This document shows positions 18,056 to 27,089 of a stretch of DNA of 64,000 bases, one piece after another. A program made the translations under genes and the position numbers. The stretch spans positions 17,265 through 81,264 of the forward strand of contig NZ_LNYB01000016.1 of the NCBI RefSeq assembly GCF_001467625.1, read 5' to 3'. Position 1 is the stretch's first letter. Each line of letters begins with the position of its first letter. Source of the stretch: Legionella feeleii (lineage in GTDB: Bacteria; Pseudomonadota; Gammaproteobacteria; Legionellales; Legionellaceae). The notes beneath the pieces were generated by a model that saw only the letters and a list, made by a program, of their open reading frames with translations, did no database searches and had not been told where the DNA came from.

Positions 18056-20617
18056 TTAGTCCCAAATAATTTCTTGCGCTGGTGCTCTGAGATTATAGTT
18101 GGAACTCATACAATGACCATAGGCACCGGCATTGGCAATGAGTATCACATCATTTTCCCGAGTCTCTGGTAGCAATCGATCATAACCTAAGGTATCGCCT
18201 GATTCGCAGATAGGGCCAACGATATGTGCAAAACCAGTTTTTTCCTGGTGCAGGGAACTCAAATTGACAATTTCATGATAGGCACCATAAAGTGAAGGTC
18301 GCATCAGTGAATTCATACCTGTCTCAATGCCAATAAATCGGACTTTACCCTTTTCTTTGCACTGTGTTACTTTCGCGAGGAGAACGCCACTTTCAGCGAC
18401 AAAGAAGCGCCCAGGTTCCAACCAAAATTTCAAATGAGCAAAACGGGTTTTCACTGCCATTAGGGAAGCATCCACGGCGGCCAAGTCTAAAGGCTGTTGT
18501 CCAGGCTTCTCAACAATGCCTAGGCCGCCCCCCAGATTAATGACAGATAAGTCTGGGAACTTCTCGGCCAATGCTGTAAGCATCAGTGCGGTCTGCTGCC
18601 AAAGTTCGGGAGTTAAAATACCGCTGCCGGAGTGAGCATGTAACCCCATGACTTTAACATGGTGTTGGGCAACCAATTCAATAACGTGAGTGAGATCATG
18701 CTGTGGTATGCCAAATTTGGATTCATTGCCGCCTGTACAAACATATTTATGATGTCCGGCTCCGCAGCCTGGATCTATACGTAATAAAATGCGTTTCTCA
18801 ACGAAGAGTTCCGGCCAATTTTCCAAAGGATATAGATTATCAACGGTGACGTGACAACCTAGTGAAAGCGCGTATTCATACTCTGCTTTTGCAGCAAAAT
18901 TGGGCGTAAAGAGTAGTCTTTCTTTATCGATTTGAGGAAATAATTTCAAGACATGTTTCAACTCATCTATAGAGACGCATTCAAAGCCAACTCCCTTGTT
19001 ATAAAGTGTCTGCAAGATAGCGGGATGTGGGTTTGCCTTAATCGCGTAATAGAGTTGATCAATCGATTTTAAGCTTAATAATTCATCGGCTTTATTGGCC
19101 TGGGTTGGACCATGATAGACATAACAAGGCGAATTGTTTGCTGCGATTGTCAGCAATTTTTGGCGTTCCTTTTCCCACCAGGGTGTTTTTTTCAATTCGG
19201 GTTTGCCGAATTCTTCTTGCCAACTTTTTGAATAATAAAAACTTTGAGGGTTATTTTCAATCAGCAGGCTATGCAGTTTCTGGCATAATTTGTCAGCCTG
19301 TGACTCATCAACCACAAAGGTTAAATTCAAATCATTCGAAGCCAAGGACATGAGGTAAACTTGTTGCGCATCGAATACTTCAAGGGTTGGCCCCAATTGG
19401 GGTAGGACGGTACGTATATGATGGCCAACAAGACTAACCGCGCTACAGGGTTCAATCAATTTAGCGCGGCCGAAGCGATTCAAATCAGCGAGCAAAGCAT
19501 CCAATGCCCGACGGTCACGTAATTTGGCATTACTATCTAACGAAAGCGTGACGTTAAATTCTGATGAAGAGAGTAGATCCACTGAAAAACCATGCGTTTT
19601 AAATGCTGCAAAGACATCAGCCAAGAAACCAACTTGTTGCCACATATTAAGCGTATCAATGGAAATTAGGATAACACTATGCTTGACCTGAATAGATTTT
19701 ATGGGGGGAGCATTATCATCACTTTCTTTAGAAATCCGCGTGCCTGAATGTTCTGGCATGCGCGTGAATTTGACCACCATAGGGATTCCTGCCCGGCGTA
19801 CCGGAGGTAAACAATTGGGATGCAAAACTTTTGCGCCCATCGAGGCAATTTCCTGTGCTTCATCATAATTCAATTGCTTTAATAGGCGTGCATGCGGCAA
19901 TTGATGAGGATTGGCTGTATAAATCCCGGGAACATCAGTCCATATTTCACAAGCACTGGCTTGCAGGATAGCGGCCAATAAAGCGGCTGAGGTATCGGAG
20001 CCTCCACGACCAAGTAACACCGTTTCTCCTTGTGGATTCGCTGCAAAAAATCCTTGTGTAATAACAGCCGCTGCGCCACTGGCAAGCAGTTTTTTACTGA
20101 GCGCTGGATTAGCTTCGCTATTACATCTTGCCGCAAGGTAATTGACAGCATCGCCGCCGGGAATTGCTGTAGAAATTAATGCTTCACGGACATCGAACCA
20201 CAGGCAATTGATTTCTCTTTGTTGCAGAAATGCATGCCCTAAACGAGTCATCATTAACTCACCCAAACTTAAAATTTGTGCCCGGGTTTTTGCCGGAGCT
20301 TCTTTAAGAAGGGCAATACCAGTCAACCATTGATGCAATTGTTCCAGCTCAGTAGTAACCAGTTCAGGAGAAACTTGCAAGGCTTGAGCTAATTCCATAT
20401 GGCCGTTGCGAATCTCCGCTTCAATCGTTTGGTGCTGGTTTAATAAAGCAGCATTGATGGCTTGCTCTAGTTTATTTGAAATTTGCGTGAGGGCTGAACA
20501 TACAATAACCGGCTGTACGCCATTGGCAATATGTTGTTTAGTAATGGCTGCTATATTTTCCCAGGTTTGAAGAGAAGAAACACTGGTACCGCCAAATTTC
20601 GTAACGACTTGTTGCAT
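18056..20617 (-). CDS. lysAC: Bifunctional aspartate kinase / diaminopimelate decarboxylase
   Basis: An 853-residue fusion of the first and last enzymes of lysine synthesis. Residues 1-~300 are the aspartate kinase catalytic domain (TKFGGTSVSS at the start, GRGGSDTSAALLA in the middle), followed by two ACT-like regulatory domains to ~480. From ~510 comes a PLP-dependent LysA: the lysine-bearing segment YYAIKANPHPAIL, HAHSGSG, NLGGGLG, then CESGDTLGYDR and GAYGHCMSSNYN, which supply the catalytic Cys and Tyr/Asn contacts. The ATG at 20617 starts the canonical kinase N terminus; the longer frame to 20689 adds an unlikely leader. The fusion is known from Xanthomonas, Xylella and Legionella relatives. 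The ACT domains suggest feedback by lysine, and I see no lysine riboswitch upstream. Confidence 0.94.
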   Translation of the reverse strand: MQQVVTKFGGTSVSSLQTWENIAAITKQHIANGVQPVIVCSALTQISNKLEQAINAALLNQHQTIEAEIRNGHMELAQALQVSPELVTTELEQLHQWLTGIALLKEAPAKTRAQILSLGELMMTRLGHAFLQQREINCLWFDVREALISTAIPGGDAVNYLAARCNSEANPALSKKLLASGAAAVITQGFFAANPQGETVLLGRGGSDTSAALLAAILQASACEIWTDVPGIYTANPHQLPHARLLKQLNYDEAQEIASMGAKVLHPNCLPPVRRAGIPMVVKFTRMPEHSGTRISKESDDNAPPIKSIQVKHSVILISIDTLNMWQQVGFLADVFAAFKTHGFSVDLLSSSEFNVTLSLDSNAKLRDRRALDALLADLNRFGRAKLIEPCSAVSLVGHHIRTVLPQLGPTLEVFDAQQVYLMSLASNDLNLTFVVDESQADKLCQKLHSLLIENNPQSFYYSKSWQEEFGKPELKKTPWWEKERQKLLTIAANNSPCYVYHGPTQANKADELLSLKSIDQLYYAIKANPHPAILQTLYNKGVGFECVSIDELKHVLKLFPQIDKERLLFTPNFAAKAEYEYALSLGCHVTVDNLYPLENWPELFVEKRILLRIDPGCGAGHHKYVCTGGNESKFGIPQHDLTHVIELVAQHHVKVMGLHAHSGSGILTPELWQQTALMLTALAEKFPDLSVINLGGGLGIVEKPGQQPLDLAAVDASLMAVKTRFAHLKFWLEPGRFFVAESGVLLAKVTQCKEKGKVRFIGIETGMNSLMRPSLYGAYHEIVNLSSLHQEKTGFAHIVGPICESGDTLGYDRLLPETRENDVILIANAGAYGHCMSSNYNLRAPAQEIIWD

Positions 20618-20873
20618 GATTATGTCCGTGCAAAAAAAGAACACATTAACATGGACTGATGAATAGATACAAGCAAAAGGCTGTAACAAGATGGCAATTA
20701 ATTTCCAATGTGAATTTAATAATTACACCTTGGATTTATCGTGACTATTTTAATGATTTTATTAGGAAATTTTTTTCTCTAATCGTTTGAAAACAGTTTC
20801 AATTCATTTATCATCAGTCTTTTGCAAACATCTCGGGATGCATTTTAACGTTAAGGAGTGTGGAGTGAAGAGC

Positions 20874-22289
20874 ATGCAAAAACCCATGAGAACAATCGTC
20901 AGCGCAGCTGTCGTTGCGATGATGGCAAGTAGTATTGCCAACGCGGGGAGCTTTTCCCTGTACACAGAAAGTACTGCTTCAGCCGTAGGGAATTACGCTG
21001 CGGGTGTGGCAGCAGAAGCGGCTGATGCGTCAACTGGCTGGTACAACCCAGCAGGTTTGGCACTCATTAGGCAGCAACAAGTGGTTGTCGGTGCTGTAGG
21101 CGTATTTCCATCATCTGAATTAACTGGTACAAGTACTTTCAGAACGGTAGGTCTTCCTCCTTTTGTCCAAACGTTTAGTGGAATACAGGGAGCTAAAGAT
21201 GCCGTAGTTCCTTCCTTTCATTACGCTCTGCCTTTAGGTGAAAATGCAACCTTTGGTTTAAGTATCGTTTCCCCGTTTGGTTTGGTTACTGACTGGGATA
21301 AAACCAGCCAGGTTCGTTATGGTGCCACGATCAGCGAATTGATTACTACCAATGTGTCTCCTGAAATTGGTGGCAAATTGACTGAGAACCTTGCTCTGGG
21401 TGGTGGTATCGATTTCCAATATGCGCGTGTTAAATTTAATCGCATCCTCGGTGAGCCCGCCTTAATGCAGGCGTTTGGTTTCCCACCAAGTTTTGTGGAC
21501 TCAATGAGTTACAACAAGGGTGACTCGTTTGGTATCGGTTTCCACGCTGGTGTGTTAACCATGTTTAATGATAACCACACTCGCATTGGTTTAAATTACC
21601 AGTCACAGATGAAGCATAAATTTAATGGATACAGCCGGTTGGGCGGTCGTTATGCGTCACCTGGGTTTAACGTTATAAACCCGTTTTCAGTAGCAACGGC
21701 GACTCCAAATAACACGATATGGAGCAATAATCTATCCAGTAATGACATCGATCTTCCGGAAATTGTTACCTTAAGTGCTTATCAAGATGTTAATGAGAAA
21801 TTAGCTCTCTTAGGGTCAGTGGTTTATACGGGCTGGCATTCTCTAAGAACTATTCAGCTAAATAACGCACTTACTTCCGCGCCAGTACTGGGTGTGGTCA
21901 AGGTTATTTCTGCTTCTATTGAAGATTATGACAATGCTTGGCGTTTTGCACTCGGGGCTAACTACCATGTGAATGAGCAGTTAATGTTACGTGTTGGCGG
22001 TGGTTATGATCAGACTCCAACCACTAATCTGCATCGTAGCATCCGTATCCCCGATTCTGATCGATGGGCATTATCTATTGGTGCGCATTATCAATTAAAG
22101 CCAGAAATCGGTCTTGATGTAGGGTATACACACCTCTTTGCTACCGGTGATCGCCGAATCAACAGAACTGATCCTGTTAGTTCCTTCAGTACTTACAATA
22201 TTAATTCTGATATTGATGCACACGCAGATTTGGTTGGTATTCAAGCTGTCTGGACTATTGATAAGCCAGTTCCGGTTGCTACGAAGTAA
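20874..22289 (+). CDS. FadL/OmpP1-family outer-membrane transport protein
   Basis: A 471-residue outer-membrane beta barrel for hydrophobic compounds. A signal peptide (TIVSAAVVAMMASSIANA) is followed by GSFSLYTESTASAVGNYAAG and the family signature AADASTGWYNPAGLA, the N-terminal hatch of FadL proteins. Repeated amphipathic strands and a carboxy-terminal WTID segment follow. Two starts compete: ATG at 20874 with GGAG 8 bases upstream, or GTG at 20865 with a stronger AAGGAG 6 bases upstream; they differ by three residues. The likely substrate is long-chain fatty acids, but aromatic compounds are also known for the family. The gene ends in a very strong terminator. Confidence 0.9.
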   Translation: MQKPMRTIVSAAVVAMMASSIANAGSFSLYTESTASAVGNYAAGVAAEAADASTGWYNPAGLALIRQQQVVVGAVGVFPSSELTGTSTFRTVGLPPFVQTFSGIQGAKDAVVPSFHYALPLGENATFGLSIVSPFGLVTDWDKTSQVRYGATISELITTNVSPEIGGKLTENLALGGGIDFQYARVKFNRILGEPALMQAFGFPPSFVDSMSYNKGDSFGIGFHAGVLTMFNDNHTRIGLNYQSQMKHKFNGYSRLGGRYASPGFNVINPFSVATATPNNTIWSNNLSSNDIDLPEIVTLSAYQDVNEKLALLGSVVYTGWHSLRTIQLNNALTSAPVLGVVKVISASIEDYDNAWRFALGANYHVNEQLMLRVGGGYDQTPTTNLHRSIRIPDSDRWALSIGAHYQLKPEIGLDVGYTHLFATGDRRINRTDPVSSFSTYNINSDIDAHADLVGIQAVWTIDKPVPVATK

Positions 22290-22302
22290 TAGTATAAAGC
22301 TA

Positions 22303-22331
22303 AAAAAAGCCACGCATTGCGTGGCTTTTTT
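22303..22331. terminator. Strong bidirectional intrinsic terminator
   Basis: GCCACGC (22309-22315) and GCGTGGC (22319-22325) form a 7-bp stem with an ATT loop, flanked by A and T runs on either side, so it works in both directions. It closes the FadL gene on the plus strand and the small secreted-protein gene on the minus strand. Confidence 0.9.
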
Positions 22332-22334
22332 ATT

Positions 22335-22727
22335 TTAATCTTTGGTAATAGTCGCTTCGCCCGGGCCATTCACTTTTATGGTATAACCATTAGCGCGAAT
22401 TTCTGAGGGTGTGATAACACCTGACTCGATGTTCAAATTTAACCAGCCTAGGTTTACTGGGTTTGGAGTATTCGTTGCCATTTTAATTAATGCGCCGCAG
22501 TTTCCTCCTGTAATGTGTCCGAAGCAAATCATTCTGACTACTGCCCAATGAACTTTACCATCACTATTCGCTTTAGTAGGTTGATGAGAGTCAATAGTGC
22601 CATCAATATAGGCGTTTGACTCTACATTCGTTCTGTTATGGATAATCAAATAAGTTGGACTTGCAAAAACTGCGCTAGTAGCGAGACTTAAAGCTGCAAC
22701 AGACAAACCTTTGAACAATCGATTCAT
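22335..22727 (-). CDS. Small secreted protein of unknown function
   Basis: A 130-residue exported protein. The N terminus is a clear signal peptide (MNRLFKGLSVAALSLATSAVFA, cleaved before SPTY). The mature part is short, beta-rich by appearance and has two cysteines (RMICFGHITGGNCGALI) that could form one disulfide. I recognise no family. The ATG is followed by normal coding sequence and the gene ends at the shared bidirectional terminator, which supports it being real. It stands alone between FadL and the inverted-repeat element. Confidence 0.7.
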   Translation of the reverse strand: MNRLFKGLSVAALSLATSAVFASPTYLIIHNRTNVESNAYIDGTIDSHQPTKANSDGKVHWAVVRMICFGHITGGNCGALIKMATNTPNPVNLGWLNLNIESGVITPSEIRANGYTIKVNGPGEATITKD

Positions 22728-22872
22728 ATCTTTACTCCGTAATTAAAAATTGGTTTTTTTTCAAGCGGTCAGGAGGAAATAGGCCGCTCTTTTTTTATTA
22801 TTACCATCGTTTACAACGAATTCTGTGCGGGTTTACTATAGGGTAATGCTTGGTTAGTGACAACCCTTTATC

Positions 22873-23154
22873 AGACTTCTTTTGAAACTCTACTGCATTG
22901 GGACATCGCTTCGTCGATCCGGTGCTCGAATCCTCATGTACTGACGTGTACATTGCAGTTCTGCGTGCCGTTTCTCCTTGCGCTGTCCGCACTGCAGCGA
23001 GTTTCACAAGAAGTCTATTTTTATACGCTACTGCATTGGGGCATCGCTTCGTCGATCCGGTGCTCGCATCCTCATGTACGGACATGTACATTGCGGTTCT
23101 GCGCGCCGTTTCTCCTTGCGCTGCCCGCACTGCAGCGAGTTTCGCAAGAAGTCT
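22873..23154. repeat. Tandem 138-bp repeat with 18-bp terminal inverted repeats (MITE-like intergenic element)
   Basis: Two copies of a unit recur with a 138-base period (bodies starting at 22891 and 23029), about 90% identical by eye. The left end AGACTTCTTTTGAAACTC (22873-22890) is the inverse of the right ends at 22999-23016 (one mismatch) and 23137-23154. Each copy also has an inner ATGTAC/GTACAT stem. Small open frames read through both copies on both strands, but their sequences only mirror the repeat. The right end overlaps the hemB stop codon. The arrangement fits a non-coding mobile repeat that has been duplicated in place. Confidence 0.8.
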
Positions 23155-24139
23155 ATTTTTTGTTTAATATGCGAGCAATATCTTTGGCAAAATAGGAAAT
23201 AATTAAATCTGCCCCAGCACGTTTAATAGCAAGCAAACTCTCTATCATGGCTTGTTCTTCATTAATTAAACCTTGAGCTGCTGCATTTTTTAGCATGGAA
23301 TATTCACCACTGACTTGATAGGCGGCCAAAGGAATTTCAGGATAATGTTGTTTGAGCCGAAAAATGACATCGAGATAGTTCATTGCTGGTTTAACCATCA
23401 ATAAATCAGCCCCTTCCTCCAAATCAAGAGCGGCTTCTCGTAAGGCTTCATGGCCATTAGCCGGATTCATTTGATAGGTTTTTCTATCGCCAAACTGAGG
23501 TGCTCCTTGCGCTGCCTCGCGGAATGGACCATAGAAACTTGAGCTGTATTTAACTGCATAACTTAGGATTGCTGTATTAAGATGGCCAGCCTCATCCAAA
23601 GCCTGGCGAATCGCTGTTACCATGCCATCTGTCATGCTGCTTGGGGCTACCCAGTCGGCGCCGGCATCGGCATGGCTGACTGCCTGCTGGCTTAATGAGG
23701 TCAAGGTTGCATCGTTATCTATCTGCTCACCATGTAAAATACCGCAATGACCATGACTGGTGTACTCACAAAAACAGACATCGGTAATAATCAAAATCTC
23801 CTTATTGACATTGCGGATAGTCCGTATGGCTTGTTGAATGATGCCGTCTGCCATGAGAGAAGCACTGCCTTCGGCATCTTTATGTGCTGGAATACCAAAG
23901 AGTAATACTGCAGGAACGCCCAGGGCTGAGAGCTCTTCAATTTCTTGTGGTAAGCAATTGAGTGTTAATTGAAATTGCCCAGGCATTGATTTAATTTCCT
24001 TTTTCTCAGTGATAGTCTCACTGATGAATAAAGGAGCGATGAATTGTTGAGGGTGTAAATGCGTTTCCTGTAGCATGGCACGCACAGCCGGGTTGCGGCG
24101 CATTCGCTTTAAACGTAGGGGAAGTTGATAATTGGTCAT
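23153..24139 (-). CDS. hemB: Delta-aminolevulinic acid dehydratase (porphobilinogen synthase)
   Basis: A 328-residue cytosolic enzyme that condenses two 5-aminolevulinates to porphobilinogen in haem synthesis. The zinc site CFCEYTSHGHCG has all three cysteines, marking a Zn-dependent form. The two active-site lysines lie in SYAVKYSSSFYGPF and LLMVKPAMNYLD. ATG at 24139 is preceded by AAGGA and gives a standard N terminus (MTNYQLPLRLKRMR); an upstream frame to 24199 overlaps tamB and is rejected. The start is 5 bases after the tamB stop, so it is probably co-transcribed with tamAB. The stop codon lies at the edge of the repeat element. Confidence 0.96.
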   Translation of the reverse strand: MTNYQLPLRLKRMRRNPAVRAMLQETHLHPQQFIAPLFISETITEKKEIKSMPGQFQLTLNCLPQEIEELSALGVPAVLLFGIPAHKDAEGSASLMADGIIQQAIRTIRNVNKEILIITDVCFCEYTSHGHCGILHGEQIDNDATLTSLSQQAVSHADAGADWVAPSSMTDGMVTAIRQALDEAGHLNTAILSYAVKYSSSFYGPFREAAQGAPQFGDRKTYQMNPANGHEALREAALDLEEGADLLMVKPAMNYLDVIFRLKQHYPEIPLAAYQVSGEYSMLKNAAAQGLINEEQAMIESLLAIKRAGADLIISYFAKDIARILNKK

Positions 24140-24143
24140 CCTA

Positions 24144-27089
24144 TTATTCCTTGCGACGTGTGTATAAGATATCAATCCCGCTTGCAGTAAGACTGGCATT
24201 GACTTGGATACTAAAAAATTTATTGAGCAAATAGGTTAGTGTGAGGACGTTACTATCTGATTGTGCCAAACCAAAGTTATAACTTAGATATAAACGTTTG
24301 GACAATGATTTTCCTACAATGACCGATTTTTTCTCGATAGTTTGCTTGGTGTCGTAATTATACTTCGAATTCGTTTCGTAATTGAAATCTAATCCCAAGG
24401 TTTGTTTTACCTGGTCAATCATTTGTAATCCTCCTGTCCCTGAATCAAGATTCATAGAGGATATTGCTGCAAGTAATAATTGACCTCCACTCTTATTAGC
24501 ACGATCAATTGGTTTTCCTAGAATGAGTAGAGACAAAATATCTGCTTGCTGCAACGTAGGGGGGTTAGAAAATAGTGCTACTTTAGGTGCATTCAATCGT
24601 CCAGTGACCTCAATTCCTACGGTTGTTTTACTACCGAAATCCACCGTCTTTACATTGGTTGCATTAAAATCGAGTAATTCATTTGAACCTGCAAACGCGC
24701 TATTTGCGTTGGTGAATTGGCGGACGGCTCGTACATGAATGCCAGGATTATCAATTAAACCACCCGTGAACAGTAGTTGACCTTGTTTAATTGTCAAATC
24801 TTGTCCATAAGCTTTGTACTGACCATCACGAATATTTAATTCACCGCTGGCAGTCAAAGGGCCTTGCGGGAGTTGGCGCAGACGAATAGCACCCGTAAGA
24901 AAACCACGTAAGCCTTGTACACCAATAGCAACGTCGCTCCCCATTTCAACACGGACATCGGTATCAAGATGTAAAGGATTGAGAGGCGGTTGTTCTTCAC
25001 CTACAAAAACCGCATCCCCAGTTAAGCTAACTGAATTACTAAAGGATTGGGGTTTAATCTGGGCCTGAGGGATGAGGAGGGTACCTTTCATAGCCAGTGA
25101 TGTCGGAGTAAATTCGAAGTTTAGGTTAGGGGAGACATTAATTTGATATTCCGGTGTATTAATTATGGGGAAACTGTCCCCCCTAAGGGTTATTGTACCT
25201 CTAACAGCGGGTGAAAAAACACCGTTACCTTTTAAGGTTAATGGTCTGCCATTTGAAACAACAGAGCCTTGTGTCTCCCAGCGTTGTGCCTGACTTTGAA
25301 CTTTAATTTGTACGGGATTGAGCTCAAGGCCTTGTTTGGGTAACGAAAACCTGGCTTTTTCCATTTGGATAAGTCCATCAATAACCGGTTTAGCAATTGT
25401 GCCTTTCGCATTTAGAATGGCATGGAGTTGTCCTTCTGCTTTACTAATCTCTTTATTTAAATTGCTAAGAAAAGCCAGTGAATTAACGTCTAGACGGAGA
25501 GAGCCCCGCAGGCTTTGGTCATTTGCCAAACCTTTGTGCAACTGAAATTGTGGTAATTCAAGATTAAGAACTACTTGCTTGTGTGGATCAATCGTTAATT
25601 TGCCGTTGAGAAGTAAATGTTGCGGATTTAAACGTACACGAAATTCGCCACCGGTAAATGGCAGGCTCGATAGCAAGCTGTCATCTGGTAATTGATAGCT
25701 GCCTGGGCGAACACTGATTAGGGCTTCTCCCTTTGTTGCACTGCTTAACGAAGCTTTTGCAGTAATTGAGGTTTTTAAGCCAGCTAAATCAGGATGTAGT
25801 TGTTGCAGTTGAGGGAGGCTGGCAGTTGCCTGTAATTGATAAGGCGCTTTTCCCGATAGTCGTAATTGATTAGCACCCAAGGTAATTTTGCCCTTTAACT
25901 GTTGATTTTGATAATGGAGGGCTGCTTTCAATAAATTGTCGCGGTAGCGGGCAGTTAAGTCGCTCTTGAGGGATAAATGGTCAAGGGAATCGCCGGCAAA
26001 CGCTGTGCTAAATTTCAATTGCCGTAACGAGGATAGCGGATTTACCTCAGGATCGAAGGATTGCGCTGTCATGTGGCCCTGAATTTTGGGGCTATTCAGC
26101 ACATTATAAACGCAGTTAAAATCAATACGGCCTTGTGCTGATTTCATCGTACTCACCGCATTAATGCTGTGTGGAGTAATTTTGCCATTTACTTCCCATT
26201 CTGCAGGTAACGGGGAATTAAGAGTCGATTTGAGGCTCAGTGTTAAGTCCCCTAGCGAACCATCGACATGAATTTCCCCTTTGCTGCTCTCCAGACTATA
26301 TTCTTTATGAAGCGGCCACAAGAGCTCATGCCATTGCGCAGTGGTGTGTATTTCGTAACCATTTCTTAGTGTGCCATTGAGTGTAAGTTGGGCGGGATTA
26401 GTGAGCTCACCATGCCAATGATAAAGAAAAAAATCACCACCTAAATCAAGTTTGCCCTCCAAGGGAAATGTTTTATTGGCAGACTTAAATTGCAATGCGG
26501 CTGACGCGGTAAAGGGCGGTTGTGGTTGCAGTTGGGCTTCAGCAATAATAGCAATTTGATTTAGGTTCATTGCCAGTTTTTTAAGTTTCCATTGCTTGCT
26601 TGTTAGCCTGGCTTGCAAATTGATCGCATCGATTTGATGGATCATGCCGGCTTGGGTAATCTTTGTTTGCTTGATAAAAGCGTTTTTGACAGACAGGGCA
26701 AATGGTAATTGTGGTAATTGAGTGTTAGCATTCTCAGCGCCATCCTTCCGGGGAGATAAATCAACCGTTAAACTATCGGCGTTTAGATGTTCGATAGTAA
26801 TTTGATGGTGAAACAGGGCGCTTACTTGCCATTTTAACTTGAAATTGCTGAGTTCCACTGCAAATTGTTGATGCTGATAGCGCAAATGTTTAAACGAAAG
26901 ATGATCAATTAAACGTCCTTGTAATTGCTCAAAATGAAGTTGGCCGGGCAAAAAGATAGTTGCCAGTTTGGCAGTGACGTAGAGTCCTGGGGTAGTTGTT
27001 ACAAGGAAAATGAACAGACTAATCACCAGGATAAGAAGCAAAAACAAGCTATAGAATGTGGATCGCAGTGCAGTAATAAGGAAACGCAT
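24144..27089 (-). CDS. tamB: Translocation and assembly module protein TamB
   Basis: A 981-residue inner-membrane-anchored protein that spans the periplasm and works with TamA in outer-membrane protein or phospholipid transport. One N-terminal membrane segment (SLFLLLILVISLFIFLV) is followed by an AsmA-like start and a very long beta-repeat region. The C-terminal DUF490/TamB domain includes GPLTASGELNIRDGQYKAYG, LTIKQGQLLFTGG and the terminal SKRLYLSYNFGLAQ segment. It is shorter than E. coli TamB (1259), within the family range. The ATG follows the tamA stop codon directly (TAA-ATG), so the two are translationally coupled. Confidence 0.93.
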   Translation of the reverse strand: MRFLITALRSTFYSLFLLLILVISLFIFLVTTTPGLYVTAKLATIFLPGQLHFEQLQGRLIDHLSFKHLRYQHQQFAVELSNFKLKWQVSALFHHQITIEHLNADSLTVDLSPRKDGAENANTQLPQLPFALSVKNAFIKQTKITQAGMIHQIDAINLQARLTSKQWKLKKLAMNLNQIAIIAEAQLQPQPPFTASAALQFKSANKTFPLEGKLDLGGDFFLYHWHGELTNPAQLTLNGTLRNGYEIHTTAQWHELLWPLHKEYSLESSKGEIHVDGSLGDLTLSLKSTLNSPLPAEWEVNGKITPHSINAVSTMKSAQGRIDFNCVYNVLNSPKIQGHMTAQSFDPEVNPLSSLRQLKFSTAFAGDSLDHLSLKSDLTARYRDNLLKAALHYQNQQLKGKITLGANQLRLSGKAPYQLQATASLPQLQQLHPDLAGLKTSITAKASLSSATKGEALISVRPGSYQLPDDSLLSSLPFTGGEFRVRLNPQHLLLNGKLTIDPHKQVVLNLELPQFQLHKGLANDQSLRGSLRLDVNSLAFLSNLNKEISKAEGQLHAILNAKGTIAKPVIDGLIQMEKARFSLPKQGLELNPVQIKVQSQAQRWETQGSVVSNGRPLTLKGNGVFSPAVRGTITLRGDSFPIINTPEYQINVSPNLNFEFTPTSLAMKGTLLIPQAQIKPQSFSNSVSLTGDAVFVGEEQPPLNPLHLDTDVRVEMGSDVAIGVQGLRGFLTGAIRLRQLPQGPLTASGELNIRDGQYKAYGQDLTIKQGQLLFTGGLIDNPGIHVRAVRQFTNANSAFAGSNELLDFNATNVKTVDFGSKTTVGIEVTGRLNAPKVALFSNPPTLQQADILSLLILGKPIDRANKSGGQLLLAAISSMNLDSGTGGLQMIDQVKQTLGLDFNYETNSKYNYDTKQTIEKKSVIVGKSLSKRLYLSYNFGLAQSDSNVLTLTYLLNKFFSIQVNASLTASGIDILYTRRKE

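Noticed and set aside
20618..20864. Lysine riboswitch upstream of the lysC-lysA fusion
   Set aside because: The gap shows no multi-helix L-box structure or terminator before the start codon.
22905..22935. tRNA T-loop-like sequence (GTGCTCGAATCC)
   Set aside because: No acceptor or anticodon stems surround it and it belongs to the repeat element. No tRNA or rRNA gene was recognised in the window.
22801..23130. 109-residue minus-strand frame with two near-identical halves (and matching plus-strand frames)
   Set aside because: The frames mirror the 138-bp inverted-repeat element and exist on both strands; no ribosome-binding site or family supports a protein.
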